The position numbers and the translations under genes were made by a program. From Solidesulfovibrio aerotolerans (lineage in GTDB: Bacteria > Desulfobacterota > Desulfovibrionia > Desulfovibrionales > Desulfovibrionaceae), in NCBI RefSeq assembly GCF_009856865.1, contig NZ_WVUD01000005.1, positions 91,918 through 155,917 of the forward strand: a DNA stretch of 64,000 nucleotides, read 5' to 3'. Positions 34,708 through 43,780 of the stretch are shown one piece after another. The stretch's first letter is position 1; every line of letters begins with the position of its first letter. The notes under the pieces are model-generated. The model was not told the origin of the DNA. It worked only from the letters and a program-made list of their open reading frames with translations, and searched no databases.

Positions 34708-34981
34708 TGCTTTTTGCGCATGCCGCACTAAGCTGAAAATAGGAATCATTTGGATTGATTTTTTTGCCTGACTGGGCCATGGTCCCTGGCAGGGGATGCC
34801 TGCGCTGCTGGCGCGGAGCCAGACCGCTTGCCCCTGTGCCGCCCCCCTGACGCGGAGCCGGCGGAGTTGCGGCGCAATGGCCCCAGAAGCGAACGCCGTG
34901 CCCCGGGGCCAAACAGCGCCACCGGGCCGGGGCGGTCTTGGAGCCAGTGCGCCGGGCACAACTGCCGGCCTGACGGGAATG

Positions 34982-35329
34982 TTAGTTGCCGTCGTAGGTG
35001 CGCATTTTTTTCTCCCAGGCCCGCTGGGCGTCCTGGGAGGGACATTGGCACACGGCTGCAGCGGCATCGTAACGGCTATCGGCTTTGATCCCGCCCGGGC
35101 CGACAAAGACAAGCTGCTGCGGGTCCGGCTGGGAAATGACGTACACGCCGGGATTGCTGGCGCAGGAACCGCAGGTGACGTTCCAGGTGGTGACCCCGGT
35201 CATGGTCACCTGGGCCACGCAGCACCCGCCGTAGGGATCGACCTGCTGGGCCGGTGCAGGCGTTGCGGCCAGAGCCAGCCCGACCAGGCACACAAGACAG
35301 GCGAGACGGATATGAAACGGCTTGAACAT
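34982..35329 (-). CDS. Exported Cys-rich small protein, 115 aa
   Basis: Sec signal peptide (residues 1-28, LACLVCLVGLALAATPAPAQ), then a short mature domain with GGCCVAQ, VTCGSCASN and VCQCPS cysteine pairs, which look like disulfides or a metal site. Start set at 35329 by CGGGAGGAACT; the frame is open far upstream, but that part is not gene-like. Unrecognised family, periplasmic. The 317 bp upstream to the peroxiredoxin gene hold no feature I can support. Confidence 0.72.
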   Translation of the reverse strand: MFKPFHIRLACLVCLVGLALAATPAPAQQVDPYGGCCVAQVTMTGVTTWNVTCGSCASNPGVYVISQPDPQQLVFVGPGGIKADSRYDAAAAVCQCPSQDAQRAWEKKMRTYDGN

Positions 35330-35646
35330 AGTTCCTCCCGGCAGCGCGGCTTCGGTCTCCACTGTCCGGGAACCTAGCTGGTCGGGCCAGCCTTGTCCAG
35401 ACACGCCAGGGTGTTGGTCCCCGTGCGCCCGCCGGACTGTCCACCCGCACGCCTTGCCAGACGCGCCGGCGGGTGGGTCGCCGCACCCGGGAGGGCGGCT
35501 TGCAAACACGTCCGGTGCCGACACGCCCCCGGCGCGAAAGGGCCACCCGGCCGGCTTGCTTTTTGCCGGCGCTCGGTTCATAACCTGAAACGATGACCGC
35601 TACGGGCCTTGCCCGACAAACCTTAAAAACCGATGAGGACGCATCC

Positions 35647-36306
35647 ATGCACGATCACGAACACGAGCTCGAATACGACGACGACGATTGCGGCTGCAAC
35701 GAAGAGATCCCTGCCGCCGAAGTGGGCCAGCCGGTAGCCGATTTTTCGCTCAAAGTGTACGATCCGGTCGAAGGCTTTTTCGGCGAAATGGACATGGAAA
35801 AGATCCAGGAAGCCGGCAAATGGACCATCCTGTTCTTCTACCCGGCCGATTTCACCTTCGTGTGCCCCACGGAACTGGCCGATCTGGCCACCAAGCACGA
35901 CGAGCTGGTCAAGCTGGGCTTTGAGGTCTTCTCCGTGTCCACCGACACCGAGTTCGCCCACCTGGCCTGGCGCACCACGGAAAAATTGCTGGAAAACGTC
36001 AAATTCAAGATGGCCGCCGACCCCACCGGCAAAGTGTCGCGCTACTTCGGCGTCTACGACGAAGAGTCGGGACTGGCCCTGCGCGGTACGTTTATCATCA
36101 ATCCCGACGGCATCATGGTGTCGAAGGAAGTCAATTTCTACAACGTTGGCCGCAACGCCGACGAACTGCTGCGCAAATGCCAGGCCAACGTCCATCTGCG
36201 CGCCAACCCGGCCGAAGCCTGCCCGGCCAAGTGGGTTCCGGGCGGCCAGACCCTGACCCCCTCGGAAAAGCTCGTGGGCCACGTCTACGAGGCCATGAAG
36301 AAATAG
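35647..36306 (+). CDS. Typical 2-Cys peroxiredoxin (AhpC-like)
   Basis: A 219-aa thiol peroxidase that reduces H2O2 and organic peroxides in the cytoplasm. The peroxidatic Cys73 is in FVCPTE and the resolving Cys is in EACPAKW near 195. An unusual N-terminal extension is rich in His/Asp/Glu (MHDHEHELEYDDDD) with a CGC, not part of the catalytic fold. The chosen ATG begins at that extension; the frame is open 18 codons earlier without a better start. It is monocistronic and ended by a strong terminator. It should use a thioredoxin-type partner, as AhpF is not adjacent. Confidence 0.93.
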   Translation: MHDHEHELEYDDDDCGCNEEIPAAEVGQPVADFSLKVYDPVEGFFGEMDMEKIQEAGKWTILFFYPADFTFVCPTELADLATKHDELVKLGFEVFSVSTDTEFAHLAWRTTEKLLENVKFKMAADPTGKVSRYFGVYDEESGLALRGTFIINPDGIMVSKEVNFYNVGRNADELLRKCQANVHLRANPAEACPAKWVPGGQTLTPSEKLVGHVYEAMKK

Positions 36307-36329
36307 CGGCCAACAGCCCCTGTCCCATC

Positions 36330-36390
36330 GCGGCCCGATGCCTCCTGCCGGTTTTCACGGCCCGGGAGGTATCGGGCCGCCTGCTTTTTT
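36330..36390 (+). terminator. Strong intrinsic terminator after peroxiredoxin
   Basis: GCGGCCCGAT-CCTCC (36330-36345) pairs with GGAGG-ATCGGGCCGC (36365-36380), with one G/T mismatch. The stem is followed by TTTTTT at 36385-36390. It begins 23 bp past the stop. Confidence 0.9.
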
Positions 36391-36450
36391 CCCACCGCAT
36401 TGACGTGCCGAAGGCTTGTGGGCATAGCTCGCCTCAAACAGGGAGAAGCC

Positions 36451-38577
36451 ATGGCCCCTTCCTCCATCGTGAAAACGTCCTGCCGCGGCTGCCACGGCGT
36501 GTGCCAGGTGCTCGTTCATTGCGACGCCAGCGGCCGGCCGGTCAAGGTGACCGGCGACCCGGACAGCCCCACCAGCCGGGGCTACATCTGTCCCAAGGGT
36601 GCCGCGGCTATCGAACAGGCCACCCACCCGGACCGGCTGCGCCGCCCGTTACAGCGGGTCGGTCCGCGCGGGTCCGGCCGCTACGAACCGATTTCCTGGG
36701 ACGCGGCCCTGGAACGCATGGCCGCCGCCTTTGATGCGGTGCGCCGGGAGTCCGGCCCCGAATACGTAGCGCTTTGCCAGGGAACCGGACGGCCCTACAC
36801 GGAGTTTACCGGCCGCTTCATCCACGCCCTGGGCTCGCCCAATTTCGTCTCGCCGGGCCACAACTGCTTCCTGCCCCGAAACATCGCCTCGGCCCTGACC
36901 GTGGGTTGGCTGCCTGTGGCCGACGTCTACGGGCGCGGCGGGGGCTGCCCGGCCTGTGTCTTTGTCTTTGGCTGCAATTCCATGGCGACCGGCGCGGCCG
37001 ACGGCCTGTGCGGTTCTATGGCCGGCAAGGCCCTGCGGCAGGCGGATCAGGTCATCGTGGCCGACCCCCGGCGCACCCCAACTGCCGCCACAGCCGATCT
37101 CCATTTGCAACTGCGCCCCGGCACGGAATGCGCCCTGGCCCTGGCCCTGCTCCATGTCATTGTCGGCGAGGAGCTCTACGACCGCGACTTTGTGGCCCGG
37201 CATTGCCAGGGCTTTGCCGAGCTGGCCGCCCATGTGGCCGTTTTTTCACCGGACTGGGCCGCGCCCATCACCCGGGTGGCTGCCGAAGACATCCGCCGGG
37301 CGGCCCGGGTCTTTGCCACGGCCAAGCCCGCCTGTCTCCTCTGGGGCAACGGCATCGACACCAGCGTCAATGCCTTCCAAACCGGCCGGGCGCTGCTGCT
37401 GCTTATGGCCATCACCGGCAATCTCGACGTGCCGGGCGGCATGGTGCGCTGGGTGCCGCCGGCCGGGGTGCGCTGCAAATCGCCCCAGGAAGACAAAAAC
37501 ATCCTGGGGATGCAGTTTCTTACGCCCGAACAAAAGGCCCGGATGATCGGGGCCGGGAAGTTCCCCTTTGTACCGGGCTGCCACCAGCCAACCTTCTGGG
37601 ACGCCTGCCTGACCGGCCAGCCGTATCGGCCCCGGGCCGTCTGGCTGGTCGGCACCAATCCCATGCTGACGGCCACGCGCGGCGACGTGGTTGAGGCGGC
37701 CCTGCGCGACCATCTGGAATTCACCGTGGTCTCGGATCTCTTCATGACCCCGGCCGCCGAGCTGGCCGATCTGGTGCTGCCGGCCGCCCACTGGCTGGAG
37801 CAGGACGATGTGGTCTATTTCCACAAGATCTGGTGCGTGCTGGCCCGGCAACGCGTGCTCGATCCGGGCGAAATCCGCGACGACCGGGAGGTGATCCTGG
37901 CGCTGGCCCACCGCCTGGGCCTTGACGACGCCTTCCCCTGGCCTGACTGGCCGTCGTATCTGGGCTGGCTCCTGGAACCGTCCGGCCTTGATTTTAAAGC
38001 CTTTGCCGCAAAGTGCATCCTTTTTGGCGAAATGCGCTACCGCAAGCACGAGGCCAACGGCTTCCCCACGCCAAGCGGCCGGGTGGAACTGGTCAGTTCG
38101 GTCATGGCCAGGCTGGGCCGGCCGAGCCTGCCGGTCTATGTGGAACCGCCGCACTCGCCGGTTTCCTCGCCGGAAATCGCCGCTGCCTATCCGCTGATTC
38201 TCATGACCGGCTGCAAGGTGCTGCCCTTTTTCCATTCCGAGGGACGGCAGATCGATTCCCTGCGCCGGCTGCGGCCGACCCCGCAGGTGGCGGTCCATCC
38301 CGATACCGCCGCCGCGCTGGGGCTCGCCCCGGGCGACCCGGTCTGGGTGGTCACGCCGGCCGGCCGGGCGAAACTGCACCTTCGGCCCGATGCCGGGCTG
38401 TCTCCGGATGTGGTCCAGGCCGACCACGGCTGGTGGTATCCCGAGCAGCCCGGACCGGAACACGGCTGGCGGGAGAGTTGCGTCAACCTGCTGTTTGGCC
38501 ACGAGCATTTCGACCCGGACTGTGGGGCCGAACCCCTCAAATGCAGCCTTTGTCGGCTGGAGCCAGCCACAGCCTGA
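36451..38577 (+). CDS. Cytosolic Mo/W-bisPGD oxidoreductase with [4Fe-4S] (paralogue 1)
   Basis: A 708-aa single-subunit enzyme of the complex iron-sulfur molybdoenzyme superfamily. The N-terminal cluster is Cys11-Cys14-Cys18-Cys47 (CRGCHGVC ... CPKG). The probable Mo/W ligand is Cys139 in GHNCFLPR. The C-terminal molybdopterin dinucleotide-binding domain begins near residue 590. There is no Tat signal, so it is cytoplasmic, and no partner subunits flank it. It resembles the layout of acetylene hydratase, but the residue after Cys14 is His, not the Asp that enzyme needs. Start set by AGGGAGAAGCC. Substrate unknown. Confidence 0.9.
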   Translation: MAPSSIVKTSCRGCHGVCQVLVHCDASGRPVKVTGDPDSPTSRGYICPKGAAAIEQATHPDRLRRPLQRVGPRGSGRYEPISWDAALERMAAAFDAVRRESGPEYVALCQGTGRPYTEFTGRFIHALGSPNFVSPGHNCFLPRNIASALTVGWLPVADVYGRGGGCPACVFVFGCNSMATGAADGLCGSMAGKALRQADQVIVADPRRTPTAATADLHLQLRPGTECALALALLHVIVGEELYDRDFVARHCQGFAELAAHVAVFSPDWAAPITRVAAEDIRRAARVFATAKPACLLWGNGIDTSVNAFQTGRALLLLMAITGNLDVPGGMVRWVPPAGVRCKSPQEDKNILGMQFLTPEQKARMIGAGKFPFVPGCHQPTFWDACLTGQPYRPRAVWLVGTNPMLTATRGDVVEAALRDHLEFTVVSDLFMTPAAELADLVLPAAHWLEQDDVVYFHKIWCVLARQRVLDPGEIRDDREVILALAHRLGLDDAFPWPDWPSYLGWLLEPSGLDFKAFAAKCILFGEMRYRKHEANGFPTPSGRVELVSSVMARLGRPSLPVYVEPPHSPVSSPEIAAAYPLILMTGCKVLPFFHSEGRQIDSLRRLRPTPQVAVHPDTAAALGLAPGDPVWVVTPAGRAKLHLRPDAGLSPDVVQADHGWWYPEQPGPEHGWRESCVNLLFGHEHFDPDCGAEPLKCSLCRLEPATA

Positions 38578-38625
38578 ACACCCTGTGCGCTTTCCCCACC
38601 CGCACCCACCCTTTCCCCCATCGCG

Positions 38626-38674
38626 AGGGGCCGGGGGGATCATCCCCCCGGCGGGGCTCGGGGCAGCGCCCCGA
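38626..38674 (-). repeat. Dispersed G6/C6 palindromic repeat, copy E (subtype II)
   Basis: The core at 38631-38651 plus the accessory hairpin TCGGGGC-AGC-GCCCCGA (38658-38674) match copy B. It lies between two convergent genes and follows the LysR gene in the usual orientation after a purine-rich tract (38675-38714). Confidence 0.85.
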
Positions 38675-38714
38675 TTTACTTATTTCTTCTCTTCTATTCT
38701 CTTTTCTTCGCTCC

Positions 38715-39617
38715 CTATTCCTCCACAACTCCCTGCGGCAGCTTCTCGCGGGCGAGTCCCAGCCAGGCACGCGCCGCCGGGGACAGCCGCGCCCCTTTGC
38801 GCCACAACAGCGCCGCCCGCCAACGCAGATCCGTCTCATCTAATAGAACCACGCCCAGCGGCGCAAGGTTGCGCCCTTCGGTGAGGATGCGCGGCAAAAG
38901 CGCCACGCCAAGACCGGCGGCCACCAGGGCGATGATAAAATCCACCTGCCCGCTGCGGGCGGCGGCGCGCGGCGTAAACCCGCGCAACGCACAGGCATGC
39001 TCGATGCGCGGATTAAGGGCAAAGCCCTGCTCGAAAAGAATAAACGGATCATGGGCCAGTTCGGCCAGACGCAGGGACTGCCGGTCGCGCAGCGGATGAT
39101 CGGCTGCCAGCACCGCAACCATGGGATCGTCGCGCACCGGCTGCCAGGAAAAAGCCTCGGCAATGGGCAGAAGCGACACGGCCAGCTCCACTTCGCCGGC
39201 CACCAGCGCCTCTTCCAGCCGGGCGCTGCCCTGTTCCATGAGTTCGATTTCAACGCCCGGATAGCGGCTGCGGTATTCGGCAAACAGCGGGGCAAACAGC
39301 CGGGCGCTGCCAAAAATGGGCAATCCCAGGCGCAGCCGGCCGGCCAGCAACCCGCGCAGATCGGACAACTCGGCCAGCAGATGGTCCCCCTCGGCCAGCA
39401 TGGCCACCGCCCGGGTATAGACCAGCTCCCCGGCCACGGTCGGCCGCGCCCCGGTGCTCAGACGCTCCAGGAGCGCCTGGCCGAACTCCTCCTCCAATTG
39501 CGAAACGGCCTTGCTGACCGTGGACTGGGTGGAGAAAAGCGCCCGGGCCGCCTTGGAAAAACCGCCAAGCCGCACCACGGCCACAAAGGCCTTGAGATTG
39601 CGCAGTTCCATGCCCAT
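38715..39617 (-). CDS. LysR-family transcriptional regulator of lrgAB
   Basis: A 300-aa LTTR. The N-terminal winged HTH is at residues 1-60 (GFSKAARALFSTQSTVSKAVSQLEEEFG), and the substrate-binding domain spans 90-295. It is divergent from lrgA/lrgB, so like CidR it probably controls that pair. An inverted repeat ATTCC-N5-GGAAT overlaps its own start and is a likely operator. Two starts (ATG 39617 or 39611) are possible; the second has GGAATGGGC before it. Confidence 0.9.
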   Translation of the reverse strand: MGMELRNLKAFVAVVRLGGFSKAARALFSTQSTVSKAVSQLEEEFGQALLERLSTGARPTVAGELVYTRAVAMLAEGDHLLAELSDLRGLLAGRLRLGLPIFGSARLFAPLFAEYRSRYPGVEIELMEQGSARLEEALVAGEVELAVSLLPIAEAFSWQPVRDDPMVAVLAADHPLRDRQSLRLAELAHDPFILFEQGFALNPRIEHACALRGFTPRAAARSGQVDFIIALVAAGLGVALLPRILTEGRNLAPLGVVLLDETDLRWRAALLWRKGARLSPAARAWLGLAREKLPQGVVEE

Positions 39618-39630
39618 TCCAATACGGAAT
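39616..39630. promoter_or_regulatory. Candidate LysR operator
   Basis: ATTCCAATACGGAAT is a 5-5-5 inverted repeat containing the T-N11-A pattern of LTTR sites. It covers the LysR start codon in the 88-bp lysR-lrgA intergenic region, and a further ATTCC occurs at 39638. It fits an autorepressor/activator site. Confidence 0.55.
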
Positions 39631-39705
39631 AGTTTTCATTCCGACAATTCATTTCACAAATGGGCTGCCCGACCCTATCTCACAGACAGGCAAGGAGCCT
39701 GTCAT

Positions 39706-40110
39706 ATGCATGCAACAACCAACAACCACAGTGGCCGGGTCCGCACGTTCCTGGAAACGGCGGGACAGACGGTCTTTTTGATAGGCGTGTGGTGGATCTG
39801 CGACGCGGCAACCAAGGCTGTGGGCCTGCCCGTGCCCGGCGGCGTCATCGGCATGCTGGCGCTGCTGGCCGCCCTGGCCACCGGCCGGTTAAAGGCCTCG
39901 CGCCTGACGCTCGGGGCCAAGGGCTTGCTCAACCACATGCTGCTCTTTTTTGTCCCGGCCGTGATCACCTTGCGCGATCACGCGGAACTCCTCAGCCCGC
40001 TGGGGCTGAAACTTTTGGCCGTCATCGTGGCCGGCATCGTGTCGGTGATGATCGGAACAGCCCTTATCGTCGAACTTTCCATGCATCTGAGGTCGCGCCA
40101 TGTTCGCTAG
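39706..40110 (+). CDS. lrgA: LrgA/CidA-family membrane protein
   Basis: A 134-aa protein with four predicted membrane helices of the holin-like CidA/LrgA family. The landmarks are PVPGGVIGMLALL and LLFFVPAVITL. It partners with LrgB; known roles of the family are murein hydrolase control, and in some bacteria transport of small organic acids such as pyruvate or glycolate. Start chosen at the ATG after AAGGAG. It overlaps lrgB by 11 bp. Confidence 0.93.
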   Translation: MHATTNNHSGRVRTFLETAGQTVFLIGVWWICDAATKAVGLPVPGGVIGMLALLAALATGRLKASRLTLGAKGLLNHMLLFFVPAVITLRDHAELLSPLGLKLLAVIVAGIVSVMIGTALIVELSMHLRSRHVR

Positions 40111-40801
40111 CTCCACCCCCCTGTTCTGGCTGGCGGCAACCCTTGCCGCCTATGTCCTGTCGCGCATCGCCCACCATTATCTGCGCGCCTGGTGGACCTC
40201 GCCGCTGCTGTTAACCTGCGTTCTGTGCCTTGGCCTGACCGTGGTCCTGCACACGGGCTACCGCGAATACATGCGCGGCGGGCAATGGCTGTTGCTGCTG
40301 CTCGGACCGGCCACGGTGGCCTTTGCCGTGCCCATTTACGAACACCGCGCGCTTATTCGCCGCCATTGGCCGACCCTGGCCGTGGGGGTGGGGTTTGGCT
40401 GTCTGCTGGCCTTTGGCGGTTCCTGGCTGCTTTCGGGGCTGCTCGGACTGCCGGCCGGCATGCGGCTGTCGGTGTTGCCCCGCTCGATCACCACACCCTT
40501 TGCCATGGACTTTGCCAGGCAAGTGGGCGGCGCGCCGGATCTGGCGGCCGTGTGCGTGATTGCCACGGGCGTGCTCGGGGCGTCGCTGGGCGGGATGCTG
40601 CTCAAAGTGCTGCCCCTGCGCTCGGCCCTGGCCCGGGGAGCCATGCTCGGCATGGGGGCGCACGGGGCCGGCGTGGCCCGGGCACTTGAGGAAGGCGAAG
40701 AGGAAGGAGCCATCGCCGGACTGGTCATGATCCTGGCCGGAGTCACCTGCGCCCTCCTCGGCCCGGCCATCTCGCTTTTTAATAGTATCGCTGCGGTATA
40801 A
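40100..40801 (+). CDS. lrgB: LrgB/CidB-family membrane protein
   Basis: A 233-aa polytopic inner-membrane protein with six or seven helices. The family motif region PRSITTPFAMDFARQVGGAPDLAA is near residues 127-150, and ends GMGAHGAGVARALEEGEEEGAIAGL are present. It is translationally coupled to lrgA (11-bp overlap). With the divergent LysR regulator it forms a cid/lrg-type locus. Confidence 0.94.
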   Translation: MFASSTPLFWLAATLAAYVLSRIAHHYLRAWWTSPLLLTCVLCLGLTVVLHTGYREYMRGGQWLLLLLGPATVAFAVPIYEHRALIRRHWPTLAVGVGFGCLLAFGGSWLLSGLLGLPAGMRLSVLPRSITTPFAMDFARQVGGAPDLAAVCVIATGVLGASLGGMLLKVLPLRSALARGAMLGMGAHGAGVARALEEGEEEGAIAGLVMILAGVTCALLGPAISLFNSIAAV

Positions 40802-40846
40802 TCAACTCGCCGTCTGACAAACAAAACCGCTTATCAATCTACAAAT

Positions 40847-42988
40847 CTATGCCTTGCCTTTGAAGTACAAGTCCTCTCTACTCTGAAGCTTCAGACTAAA
40901 CATCTGACACTTCAAACCAAACTGACTATCCGTACACTTTGATTCGCTTTTATAATAATAAAACGTGTCATTGACTTGCTTAAACCGAACCCCACTAGCA
41001 CTTTGGAATGCTTGAGTAACCACACAATATATCTTGTCATCTATAATATCATATATAAGCGGAGTATCTGCTGGCAACACAACAGGACATTCACTACGTC
41101 CCTCAAAAAAATTACTAACAACTTCCTGCAACATCTTCATTAAATCACTGCGGAATCCTATTAATTCCTCGCCAAATTCTGAAATAAATACTATTTTTGG
41201 GTTAATTTCAGCGATCAAACGAATCACCCCCAACACCCCAAGATGATTTGGATAGAAGATCTCCTCCCATTCCGTGTCTATTTTAGAAGTAATTTCTTCT
41301 GGCTTTATTGACCCCAAATGCGGGATCAATAGATCAACATTTTTTCCCAAAGACCCGTACAAACGAAATATCTCATCCTTTGTAACGTCGGCAACCGTCG
41401 CTTCTTTTTTTGCACCAACTTTCTTTTTTATCTGGGGGAATAATCCAGTATCAGACGTAAATAAAATATTTTTTTTCTTTCCATTCAGAACAGGCACGGA
41501 TATATGCAGCCCAAGCGCGTATTTCTTTGTAATCAACTCATCATGATATGCAGGTAACGGGCAAACAACAACGCCATTGGCAAGCGTATACTTCACAAAA
41601 GGTGTCATTACACAGACTTGATTGATATAATCACTTCCCCTCAAATCAATTAGACCAGAAAATTTCTTCATCGCGCCAACATTAAGGTATATATCAATCT
41701 TCTTATACTTTTCCATCCCCATCTTTAACTCATTTGCCTGATTATATTCATAAACAAGCGTTAACAGGGATTCAAAATCATTTGTATGATCACTGTGTGC
41801 ATGGGTCATCACAATCGCATCAATATCACACAGCATTCCGCCGGCCTGACTAAAATTCTCAATAAAATTGTGACCAGGATCTATGACCACCGCCCGCCCT
41901 TGGTGATAAATGACATACCCCCCCCCCACATATCTTTCTTCATTTATTGACGGAATTGTTGGCGTATATGAGTTCCATCTTCTCAACGTCAATAGCAAGG
42001 AACGGTCACACTGAACATTAGATGACAAGCCCAAAAAATCCTTAAGTCTATCTTCGGAAGCAACCATTTTCTTACCAAACTCACATATCTCTTTAGCAAA
42101 ACGCTCCTGGGTCTTCCGCACAAGGCCCCGCAAAGCTTCAATACTTGTTTCACCCGCCACAATCGTTGGATCAATATCTCGAAGAATATCTTCGAATTTC
42201 AAACCGAGATTAGATGAAATATATTCTAAAATCTGTTGAAAATCTTTATTCCGCGAATCTAACACCAGTGCCTTCTTGATTAATCCAAGAGCTTTCTGCA
42301 TATCACCCAAATTAACACAAGAAACTGCATAGCACCTATAAGTATAAGCATCGCCTTCATTCACATGTAAGGATTTTTCAAACCACTTAACTGCCTTATC
42401 TTCTTTTCCTTTGCGCGAAAAAAATACACCTATTTCTCGCATTGCATTAAATTCCTTGTCATTTATGCTCAATGCCTTAACAAACCACTTCAGTGACTCT
42501 AAATCTTTTCCGTTTTCGCCCAAGGACACTCCCAATTGAGTCATTGCATGGCTATCTGTATTGTTCAAAGCAATCGCCTTCAAGAAAAATTCTCGCGCCT
42601 GATCGATATGACCCTGGATCGACAATATAACGGCGACACCAACCATCGCCTTACTGTAGCTATGGTCTTCGGCGAGAACTTTATTAAACAAATCCATTGC
42701 ATTTTCATTTTCGCCTTGGTCAAAAAAAGCAATTGCGCGATTACATACTATAAAGATATCATGCGGCAATGCCTCGTATGCCTTCTGCAATAATTCAATG
42801 CTTTTGCATTCATTTCTGTTTATATAGTTCTCATACTCACTTTGAAAATAAAGGCTATACCCCACAACATCTACTGATTCTTTCAACGCTGTTTTCAACA
42901 GCTGCAATCCTTCTTCATTCTTGCCATAGTAAAATGCTGAATCGATTTTTTGACCCAACTCCCGCAAAGTATCAATAGGATTGATCAT
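40847..42988 (-). CDS. TPR plus metallo-beta-lactamase-fold hydrolase, AT-rich (likely acquired)
   Basis: A 713-aa protein in DNA visibly more AT-rich than everything around it, with codons such as AAA, ATA and AAT common, so horizontal transfer is likely. Residues about 75-255 hold several TPR helices (CNRAIAFFDQGENENAMDLFNKVL and similar). Residues 340-620 form an MBL-fold hydrolase with HAHSDH (396-401), a His in PAYHDE (482), Asp in FTSDTG (513) and His in PNHLG (582), a complete two-metal site. No signal or membrane segment. Start set at 42988, with AGAGGT just before it. Function unknown; it sits alone. Confidence 0.85.
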   Translation of the reverse strand: MINPIDTLRELGQKIDSAFYYGKNEEGLQLLKTALKESVDVVGYSLYFQSEYENYINRNECKSIELLQKAYEALPHDIFIVCNRAIAFFDQGENENAMDLFNKVLAEDHSYSKAMVGVAVILSIQGHIDQAREFFLKAIALNNTDSHAMTQLGVSLGENGKDLESLKWFVKALSINDKEFNAMREIGVFFSRKGKEDKAVKWFEKSLHVNEGDAYTYRCYAVSCVNLGDMQKALGLIKKALVLDSRNKDFQQILEYISSNLGLKFEDILRDIDPTIVAGETSIEALRGLVRKTQERFAKEICEFGKKMVASEDRLKDFLGLSSNVQCDRSLLLTLRRWNSYTPTIPSINEERYVGGGYVIYHQGRAVVIDPGHNFIENFSQAGGMLCDIDAIVMTHAHSDHTNDFESLLTLVYEYNQANELKMGMEKYKKIDIYLNVGAMKKFSGLIDLRGSDYINQVCVMTPFVKYTLANGVVVCPLPAYHDELITKKYALGLHISVPVLNGKKKNILFTSDTGLFPQIKKKVGAKKEATVADVTKDEIFRLYGSLGKNVDLLIPHLGSIKPEEITSKIDTEWEEIFYPNHLGVLGVIRLIAEINPKIVFISEFGEELIGFRSDLMKMLQEVVSNFFEGRSECPVVLPADTPLIYDIIDDKIYCVVTQAFQSASGVRFKQVNDTFYYYKSESKCTDSQFGLKCQMFSLKLQSREDLYFKGKA

Positions 42989-43009
42989 ATAACCTCTATA
43001 TTTTTCGCC

Positions 43010-43036
43010 AAAATAAAAAAAATGGAAAATTGTCAA
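43010..43036 (-). promoter_or_regulatory. Possible promoter of the TPR-MBL gene
   Basis: On the minus strand TTGACA (43036-43031) is followed 15 bp later by TATTTT (43015-43010), all inside the AT-rich patch that starts near the stop codon of the GDSL gene. Spacing is short, so confidence is limited. Confidence 0.35.
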
Positions 43037-43051
43037 GCCAATAAATATAGA

Positions 43052-43642
43052 TCATACAAACCAAGCCAGCCAGGCGTCCCAGGCCGCCACCCGGGCAGCG
43101 AAGGCGGCGTAGCCCTCGGCCCCGGGATGGTAGCCGTCGCCGGAGGCCACCAGACTGTCCAGATAGGCCCGCTCCCGGCACAGCGGCCGGCACATTTCCA
43201 GATAGCCCACGCCCATCTCGGCGCAGACGCCGGCAAAGACGTCGGAAAGTTCCTCAATGCGGCAGCGGTAGGCGTCGTCCAACACCGGCGGCGGCCCGAC
43301 CACCAGCGTCGGACACAGGGCCGTCGCGCGGCTGGCGATGTCGAAGAGATTGTCCACAGACTCGGCCAGCTCGACCTTGCGCCGGCCGTTCTCGATTTTG
43401 GCGTCGTTGACGCCAAAGGACAGCACGATCCGGGCCTCGTCGCGGGGCAGCAGACGCGGCGGCAGTTCGCGCCCGAGGCGGGCCTTGAGGTGACGGCTGG
43501 TTTCCGAGCGCACGCCAAGGTTATAGAGTGTCAGCCCCAGCCCGGCAGCCGGCGAAGCGGCGCACAGCCGTCCGGGCCAACCGAGATACTGCGGATCGCC
43601 AACGCCCACCGTCAGGGAATCGCCGACGAAAACGATGCGCAT
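43052..43642 (-). CDS. GDSL/SGNH-family esterase or lipase
   Basis: A 196-aa single-domain SGNH hydrolase. The nucleophile Ser10 is in VFVGDSLTVG, Gly in LYNLGVRSETS, Asn in LSFGVNDAKIENG, and the Asp/His pair in GDGYHPGAEGY, so all blocks are intact. There is no signal peptide; it is likely a cytosolic esterase/thioesterase. The start is set by GCTGGAGGAGGACGAC. It ends at the edge of the AT-rich TPR-MBL gene and begins beside tandem repeats. Confidence 0.9.
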   Translation of the reverse strand: MRIVFVGDSLTVGVGDPQYLGWPGRLCAASPAAGLGLTLYNLGVRSETSRHLKARLGRELPPRLLPRDEARIVLSFGVNDAKIENGRRKVELAESVDNLFDIASRATALCPTLVVGPPPVLDDAYRCRIEELSDVFAGVCAEMGVGYLEMCRPLCRERAYLDSLVASGDGYHPGAEGYAAFAARVAAWDAWLAWFV

Positions 43643-43664
43643 GTCGTCCTCCTCCAGCCGGCCC

Positions 43665-43780
43665 GTGTGCCAGCCAACGTCCATAACCCCTTAAAATACT
43701 TCTCCCGCCAAGGGGGTCCGGCCAGTGTGCCAGCCAACGCCCAGAACCCCTTGAAAACTTTTCCCGTCGGGGGGTCCGGG
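43665..43780 (-). repeat. Tandem duplication of the repeat tail module (60-bp period)
   Basis: GTGTGCCAGCCAACG occurs at 43665 and 43725. Each copy is followed by AACCCCTT-AAA, a CTTCTCCCG-like segment and GGGGGTCCGG. The first copy ends without a palindromic core; the second runs into copy F. This shows the element's tail moves or duplicates independently of its core. Confidence 0.78.

Noticed and set aside
34678..35112. Minus-strand open frame overlapping the Cys-rich exported protein
   Set aside because: The overlapping frame with signal peptide and GGAGG ribosome site (start 35329) is far better supported.
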